NCBI GenBank assembly: GCA_017435505.1 | Contig: JAFSEZ010000038.1 | Location: 1 to 45,496, forward strand | DNA length: 45,496 nt | Source: Akkermansia sp. | GTDB taxonomy: Bacteria > Verrucomicrobiota > Verrucomicrobiia > Verrucomicrobiales > Akkermansiaceae | Reading direction: 5' to 3' | Shown: piece after piece, positions 40,855 to 45,496 of the stretch | Layout of the letters: each line of letters starts with the position of its first letter | Numbering within the stretch: position 1 is the first letter of the stretch | Made by a program: the position numbers and the translations under genes | The notes under the pieces: model-generated | Told to the model about the DNA's origin: nothing | The model's input: only the letters and a program-made list of their open reading frames with translations | The model's database searches: none

Positions 40855-41951
40855 CAGTCGCTTTTCTTCGTTCTGCGGAGGAGGGGTCGCTTGTGCAGGA
40901 GTGCCAGCAGGATGCAGCTTTCATACAGCAGGTAGAGGGGGAGAGCCAACAGGAACATGGTTCCGGGGTCGGGCGCCGGGGCAAGGAATAAGGCTACGGC
41001 AAAGCTGGCCACCAAGGCGTAGGCGCGGGTGCGGCGCATGAGGTCATAGTGCAGCACGCCCAATTTGATGAGGGGGACGAGGATGACCGGCAGCTCGAAA
41101 ATAGCCCCGGTGACAAACACGAGCTTGGCTGCAAAGGTGAGGTAGTAGCCGATGCGCCAATCATTGGCGATGCCCAGTCCCAGAGAGTAGCTGTGAAAAA
41201 AGCTGAGCACCCGCGGCAGCAGCCCGAAGTAAGCAAAGGCGCAACCGCCCAAAAAGAGGATGGAGCCCGCCGCGATGCTTTGGTAGAGGAGACGGCGCTC
41301 ATGCTCCAGCAGCCCCGGAATGATGAAGCGCAGGGCAAAGTAGAGCAGCAGGGGGAAGGCACAGATGAGCCCACAGAAAAAGGCCAGGTGTAGGGAGAGC
41401 ATAAACGCTTCTCCGGGATGAAAAGCGCTCATCAGCCGCACATCGGTCTGTGCGGGGGCAAAGAGGATGGGGACTTGGACCAGCTGTGCGGCCAGCTCCC
41501 GCTGATTGGGGGCAGGGCAGTGTTGCGCCAGAAAGGAGGCTTGCGCTTCGGCGGGGAGCAGGGAGGCAGCTTGAGCAAGGGGGAGTGCTGCCGACAGTGT
41601 GCGCACTTGCTCGCTATTCTTCGCGAGGATGGATTGATATGCCGCGGGCGGCAGGGTGGCTTGCAGGGCGATTAAGTGGCGGGCTTGTTGCCAATCTTGG
41701 GAGCTGATGCCGGCTGGTAAATGATTGGCGGTATGTTCTTGCCACACTCTTTCAACGGGTTGCCGCAATACTTGCATGAGCGCCGGGGAGAATCCGAAAC
41801 ACAGCAGCATGGAGCCCAAGAGCGTGATCACCATGCGGATGATGGTGCGGCGCAGGTCCTCCAAATGGTCGAGGAGAGGCATATCGCCCTCTGCATCCGG
41901 GGGATGTTGGGTGCTTTCCCTCAGGCGGAAAATGTGTTTGAGCACAAACAT
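40854..41951 (-). CDS. tatC: Twin-arginine translocase subunit TatC, with large periplasmic insertion
   Basis: 365 residues, about 110 more than usual. TatC binds the twin-arginine signal of folded proteins and forms the core of the Tat export channel in the inner membrane. The N-terminus keeps the HLEDLRRTIIRM signature (29-40). The first periplasmic loop, normally about 40 residues, here runs from about 60 to 178, with an extra stretch of some 95 residues rich in Ala, Gln and Leu (about 72-168). After it come the usual FIIPGLLEHERR loop and the last four helices. The start overlaps the stop of the ABC ATPase gene (TAATG). tatA/tatB are not in the window. Confidence 0.92.
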   Translation of the reverse strand: MFVLKHIFRLRESTQHPPDAEGDMPLLDHLEDLRRTIIRMVITLLGSMLLCFGFSPALMQVLRQPVERVWQEHTANHLPAGISSQDWQQARHLIALQATLPPAAYQSILAKNSEQVRTLSAALPLAQAASLLPAEAQASFLAQHCPAPNQRELAAQLVQVPILFAPAQTDVRLMSAFHPGEAFMLSLHLAFFCGLICAFPLLLYFALRFIIPGLLEHERRLLYQSIAAGSILFLGGCAFAYFGLLPRVLSFFHSYSLGLGIANDWRIGYYLTFAAKLVFVTGAIFELPVILVPLIKLGVLHYDLMRRTRAYALVASFAVALFLAPAPDPGTMFLLALPLYLLYESCILLALLHKRPLLRRTKKSD

Positions 41952-42964
41952 TACTGGTAAATGTCGATGCCGAGTTGGGTGAGGTCTGCCAGGGAGATGG
42001 CGCAGGGGTCGGGGGCGACCCAGTGCCCCGGCTCAATTTCAAGCGGGGTAAGATCCATGCCGTAGGTGGCCTCCAAATAGGGGTGGTTGATGCGGCGGCC
42101 AAACGCGCTGCCGGGGGGCGGGTCGATGGGGGAGGGCACATCACCGGGCAACACATGGATGGTGGAGCGCTGTGCCGGGTCGGGCTTGGGAATGGCGGTC
42201 ATGAGCGCTTTGGTATAGGCATGGCGCGGGTTTTGGTAGAGCTGATCTGCCCCGGCCATTTCCACAATTTTGCCCAGATACATCACCGCCACGCGGTCAG
42301 AAATGTGGCGCACCACCGACAAATCGTGAGAGATGAAAAGGTAGGCCAGATTCAGCTCCTTTTGCAAATCCAGCAGTAGATTGAGCACTTGCGATTGCAC
42401 GGAGACATCCAGCGCACTTACCGGCTCATCCAGAATCAGCAGTTGCGGGTTCTGCGCCAAGGCGCGCGCAATGCCGATGCGCTGGCGTTGCCCGCCGGAA
42501 AATTCATGCGGAAACTTATCGGCCGCACTCTGGGGCAGCCCCACCAAATCCAGCAGCGTATCCACACGCTTGCGGCGGCTCGCCTTGCTGCCGGTATGGC
42601 GTATATCCAGCGGTTCGGAGATGATGTGGCGCACATCCATACGCGGATCCAGCGAGCTGGCCGGATCCTGAAACACCATCTGAATGCGCCGCCGCGCACC
42701 GCGCAGCATCCACTGCGGGCGGTGGGTGATATCTTTGCCCATGAGGCGTATGCAACCATCTGTGGGTTCCAGCAAGCGCACGAGACAGCGCCCAATGGTG
42801 CTCTTGCCGCAGCCACTCTCGCCCACTAACCCCAGGGTTTCTCCCGGCGCGATGGTGAAGGAAACATCATCCACCGCTTTAATGAGCCCCTTTTTGTGGG
42901 AAAAAATGCCTTGCCGCACCGGGAAGTGCATGCGCAGTCGGGATATCTCCAAGATGTTTCTCAT
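41951..42964 (-). CDS. Oligopeptide/dipeptide ABC transporter ATP-binding protein (OppF/DppF type)
   Basis: 337 residues from the ATG at 42964. Walker A GESGCGKSTIGR, Q-loop MVFQDP, signature FSGGQRQRIGIARAL, Walker B LLILDEPVSALD, and H-loop ISHDLSVV are all intact. The C-terminal part has the Opp-type extension (HAYTKALMTAIPKPDP). It powers peptide or nickel uptake together with permeases and a partner ATPase, none of which are next to it here. It is instead coupled to tatC, which follows with a TAATG overlap. The longer upstream frame is rejected because it overlaps the promoter. Confidence 0.93.
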   Translation of the reverse strand: MRNILEISRLRMHFPVRQGIFSHKKGLIKAVDDVSFTIAPGETLGLVGESGCGKSTIGRCLVRLLEPTDGCIRLMGKDITHRPQWMLRGARRRIQMVFQDPASSLDPRMDVRHIISEPLDIRHTGSKASRRKRVDTLLDLVGLPQSAADKFPHEFSGGQRQRIGIARALAQNPQLLILDEPVSALDVSVQSQVLNLLLDLQKELNLAYLFISHDLSVVRHISDRVAVMYLGKIVEMAGADQLYQNPRHAYTKALMTAIPKPDPAQRSTIHVLPGDVPSPIDPPPGSAFGRRINHPYLEATYGMDLTPLEIEPGHWVAPDPCAISLADLTQLGIDIYQ

Positions 42965-43001
42965 AAGCCGTGTGGGGTGGAAGCGGTGGGTTCCGTCAGG
43001 A

Positions 43002-43030
43002 ACTCTACCATGCTGCGGGAAACTTGGCAA
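43002..43030 (-). promoter_or_regulatory. Promoter of the ABC ATPase-tatC unit
   Basis: TTGCCA (43030-43025), 17-base spacer, TAGAGT (43007-43002), 37 bases before the ATG. Confidence 0.5.
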
Positions 43031-43072
43031 GCATGGATACGTGATTTTTGCCGTAGAACACGCATTTTGTGC

Positions 43073-43101
43073 TTGAAGCTGCAAGTGCGCTATGCTACGC
43101 T
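43073..43101 (+). promoter_or_regulatory. Putative promoter of tmk
   Basis: TTGAAG (43073-43078), 17-base spacer, TACGCT (43096-43101). It covers the first possible ATG (43092) and so favours the ATG at 43113 as the start of tmk. Confidence 0.4.
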
Positions 43102-43112
43102 GCAAGTCGCTT

Positions 43113-43730
43113 ATGGAACCTGATTCGCCTCACCTACGTGGTCGCCTGGTCGTCTTTGAAGGCATTGACGGCACAGGCAAGTCTACCCAGATTCAGCTAT
43201 TGGCTCAATATTTGCGAGCTCGCGGCATAGGAGTTGTCACCGATTTTGAGCCGACTCGCGGCAAATGGGGGATGAAAGTGAGGCAGGCAGCGCTTTCCGG
43301 AGAGCGCCTGAGTATCGAGGAAGAAATAGCATGCCTGCTGCAAGATCGCCGCGAACATGTGCGGGATTTTATTGAGCCGGCCTTGGAATCCGGTACATGG
43401 GTGCTCTTGGATCGTTATTATTTATCCATGATGGCCTACCAAGGTGCAAGCGGGGCGAATGTTGAGGAGATTCGCCAGTGGAATGAGGAGTTTGCTACTG
43501 TGCCGGATGTGGCTTTCTGGCTGGATATACCGTTGGAGATGGCCATGCGCCGTATGAATGACCGCGGCAATGGGCACGATGCGTTTGAGAATGAGCCTTT
43601 CTTGCAAGCGTGTGCAGATGTGTATTCTGCCATGGAGATGCCATGGCTGCACCGCATTGAGGCAGATGGCACGGTAAACGAAACGCAAGCCCGCGTGCGC
43701 GACATTATCCGCCAGGAATTCGGGGTATAA
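43113..43730 (+). CDS. tmk: Thymidylate kinase
   Basis: 205 residues from the ATG at 43113. Phosphorylates dTMP to dTDP with ATP, for DNA synthesis. P-loop FEGIDGTGKSTQ (15-26), the TRGKWG segment after FEP (dTMP-binding), and DRYYLSMMAYQGA, the DR(Y/H) motif, are present, with a lid at RMNDRGNGHDAFE. Length is normal. A longer start at 43092 is possible but overlaps the putative -10. It is convergent with the MATE exporter gene; a G/C-rich 11-bp hairpin with two G-U pairs (43741-43770) lies between the two genes but has no T run. Confidence 0.93.
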   Translation: MEPDSPHLRGRLVVFEGIDGTGKSTQIQLLAQYLRARGIGVVTDFEPTRGKWGMKVRQAALSGERLSIEEEIACLLQDRREHVRDFIEPALESGTWVLLDRYYLSMMAYQGASGANVEEIRQWNEEFATVPDVAFWLDIPLEMAMRRMNDRGNGHDAFENEPFLQACADVYSAMEMPWLHRIEADGTVNETQARVRDIIRQEFGV

Positions 43731-43789
43731 ATCCGCGTGGGTGCCGGGGGGATCAACCACCTCCCGGTACGGCGTGTTGAGCTGGGGAG

Positions 43790-45280
43790 TTACACTTTGC
43801 GGCGAGCCCACTTGAGCTTGCGCAAGATGCGGTTGAGGATGAAGTACTCTATCGCCATGTCCACGGTAAACAGAATCCAAATGCCGGGCAGGGTGAGTGT
43901 TTCCGGCCAGAGGTAATTCCACACCATGAGGCAGAAGACGCGGAAGAATCCCATGCAGCCGTAGGATACGAACATGACCCGCCGCGTGTCTCCTGCTCCG
44001 CGCAGGCACATCTTCAGAATGAGCATGGCGGCGTAGAACGGCTCTGCCAACAGGAACACTTGCACCACGGGTATCGTCTCGCGGAGCAGACTCTCCGAAT
44101 TGGCTGCAAATATCTCTGCAAAAATTCCGGGGAATAAGAAGAAGATAATCCCCATGCAGCCCATGAAAAAGACGCTGTATAGCACACAGCGGCGCACTGT
44201 TGCCAGAGCCATGCGTACACTGCCTGTGCCCAGGTATTGTCCCACCAAGGTAGCGCCGGCCATGCCGATGGCAAAGCCGGGCAGGAAGCTCATGGATTCA
44301 ATACGGATGGCGATATTGTGAGCCCCCACGCAGGCATCTCCCAGAGATGAGATGACGCGCAGTACGTATATCTGAATAAGCCAGATACCGCCCACCTCCA
44401 AGGCTTGCGGGAGCCCGATGGAGAGAATGCGGTACATGATGGAGAAATCCGGTTTAAGAGAGGCGCGCTGAAGATAGAGCTCCGGCGCGTAGTTTTTCTC
44501 TCGCGTGGCGGCATAATGGTCCAAATCCTGCCCCCGAAGCTCGCGGCGCATGCGAACCGAACGCCGCACCAAAATACCCACGAGAATGGCAGCTGCCACA
44601 GCCATGCCTGCCACCATGCCCAGCGCCAGACCTGTGATGAACAGGTCGAACACCTTGACCAGTACCAAGCTGAAGATGATATTGAAGCTATCTACCGCCA
44701 GCATGATGAAGAAGGGAGTGCGCGTGTCGCCCGAGCCGCGCAGCGCAGCATTGGCGGCAAAGACCACCCCGGAGAATACCGCCACCCAGCAGCCCATGTG
44801 CATGTACTCCAGCGCTACTTCCTTAGCCAAATCACTGAGCCGCAGCACATCTTCCACCAAGAATTCGGCTGTTGCATACATGAGCAGAGCCGAGAGTATG
44901 CCGGCCAGCAGCCCCAGCACGGCGGCGTGGTTGGCCACATAGTTCGCCTCACCAAAGCGGCGGGCTCCTGTCATGCGGCTCACGATGGCTGTGGCTCCCA
45001 TACCAACGGCACTTTGCATCAGGAAGCCCAACCACATGACATAGCCCGTCACGCCGATGCCGGAAGCTATCTTTTCTGTCACCTCACCGCTGGTGCCCAT
45101 GTGGGTGGCCAAAAAGAGTGAGGTGGAGGCGCAGATGAAGCTCATGATTTGCTCCAGCAGGGGCCACAAGGCTATAGTGACAATCTGGCGGGGCAAACTC
45201 AGACCGGCTAATTTGCCACCGAGTTCGCCTTTGAGCAGTGCAGCACGCACTTTTCCCTCTCGCCCGTCACCTATACTCAT
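43790..45280 (-). CDS. MATE-family multidrug exporter
   Basis: 496 residues from the ATG at 45280. Twelve membrane helices in two six-helix halves. The family marks include PLLEQIMSF near helix 1, MGATAIVSRMTGA in the first half, and GFAIGMAGATLVGQYLGTG in the second. MATE proteins expel cationic drugs or other organic compounds in exchange for Na+ or H+. The substrate is unknown. A longer in-frame start (45346) is possible; the chosen ATG is preceded by AGG and a TACACT that could be a -10. No regulator is adjacent. Confidence 0.9.
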   Translation of the reverse strand: MSIGDGREGKVRAALLKGELGGKLAGLSLPRQIVTIALWPLLEQIMSFICASTSLFLATHMGTSGEVTEKIASGIGVTGYVMWLGFLMQSAVGMGATAIVSRMTGARRFGEANYVANHAAVLGLLAGILSALLMYATAEFLVEDVLRLSDLAKEVALEYMHMGCWVAVFSGVVFAANAALRGSGDTRTPFFIMLAVDSFNIIFSLVLVKVFDLFITGLALGMVAGMAVAAAILVGILVRRSVRMRRELRGQDLDHYAATREKNYAPELYLQRASLKPDFSIMYRILSIGLPQALEVGGIWLIQIYVLRVISSLGDACVGAHNIAIRIESMSFLPGFAIGMAGATLVGQYLGTGSVRMALATVRRCVLYSVFFMGCMGIIFFLFPGIFAEIFAANSESLLRETIPVVQVFLLAEPFYAAMLILKMCLRGAGDTRRVMFVSYGCMGFFRVFCLMVWNYLWPETLTLPGIWILFTVDMAIEYFILNRILRKLKWARRKV

Positions 45281-45457
45281 GTCTACCTGTAGTGTAGCAC
45301 ACGCCATTGCCATTGAACAGCAAAAATTATATTCTTGCACCGGCAAACATGTGCGCGCATTGCCTCAAAAATCCAGTCACCGAACTGACACTTACCACGA
45401 GTTTGGCTGACACGTGAAAATCTGGATGCCTCACAAATCAGGCACTAACATATACAC

Positions 45458-45496
45458 ATGTCACTCAAAATGAGTAAACAAGCAATAATAGAGTTA
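45458..45496 (+). CDS. Possible gene start running off the right edge
   Basis: An ATG at 45458 (or the in-frame one at 45470) opens a frame MSLKMSKQAIIEL that continues past the window. Only 13 codons are visible, so neither its reality nor its function can be judged. The preceding 177 bases (45281-45457) hold no gene that I can see. Confidence 0.2.
   Translation, partial: MSLKMSKQAIIEL

Noticed and set aside
45458..45496. Start of an insertion-sequence transposase
   Set aside because: Thirteen codons are not enough, and no terminal inverted repeat is visible.

Overview
The window looks like chromosomal DNA from a Gram-negative, probably non-flagellated bacterium with an outer membrane. My best guess is the Verrucomicrobiota, perhaps near Akkermansia. 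This rests on an exosortase paired with an EpsI-type DUF3485 protein, many signal peptides and lipoboxes, an outer-membrane barrel ending in Phe, and weak use of Shine-Dalgarno sites. I cannot confirm the taxon without a search. No rRNA, CRISPR array, phage or complete insertion sequence is visible.

Positions 1-18927 (minus strand) hold the most unusual part: ten tightly packed genes, all but one or two clearly with signal peptides or lipoboxes. In transcription order they are: a FlgT-N-like membrane protein, a lipoprotein, a protein with two LPP20 (FlgP)-like repeats, a small Lys/Ala-rich lipoprotein, a FlgO/CsgG-like protein ending in DUF4384, an ankyrin lipoprotein, then three giant caspase-like (peptidase C14) proteins of 1442, 1325 and 1540 residues, and a lipoprotein cut by the window edge. 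The three caspases share a core (propeller-like region, a 'G(R/H)YAG(S/T)PGCE' module, an Ig-like stretch, a p20 domain with intact His and Cys, and a perfect EF-hand loop). They differ in their sensor-like repeats: Sel1, N-terminal ankyrin, or C-terminal ankyrin. I infer a cell-envelope complex in which FlgO/P/T-type proteins scaffold calcium-responsive proteases.

Positions 19032-21097 (plus strand, divergent) encode two small proteins with related ribbon-helix-helix-like segments (the second also has an HTH) and a single-pass Ser/Thr protein kinase. A 14-bp palindrome lies in the divergent promoter region. They are plausible regulators of the envelope operon.

Positions 21289-29168 (minus strand) hold a dynamin-like GTPase, a translationally coupled pair of secreted proteins, a NUDIX hydrolase, tRNA-Leu(AAG), xseA preceded by an HTH protein and an NlpC/P60 lipoprotein, and a GT4 glycosyltransferase. 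Divergent from the last is an O-antigen-ligase-like protein (29317), followed by a Pro/Ala-rich membrane protein and thioredoxin.

Positions 32920-45496 are mostly housekeeping: a PutA-like protein that appears to lack both ALDH catalytic residues, the exosortase/EpsI pair, prs, tRNA-Glu(CTC), an outer-membrane barrel, tRNA-Thr(TGT), tatC with a large periplasmic insertion coupled to an OppF-type ATPase, tmk and a MATE exporter. Promoters close to TTGNNN-N16/17-TANNNT can be placed before many genes, and several would give nearly leaderless mRNAs. No gene-free stretch exceeds 300 bases.
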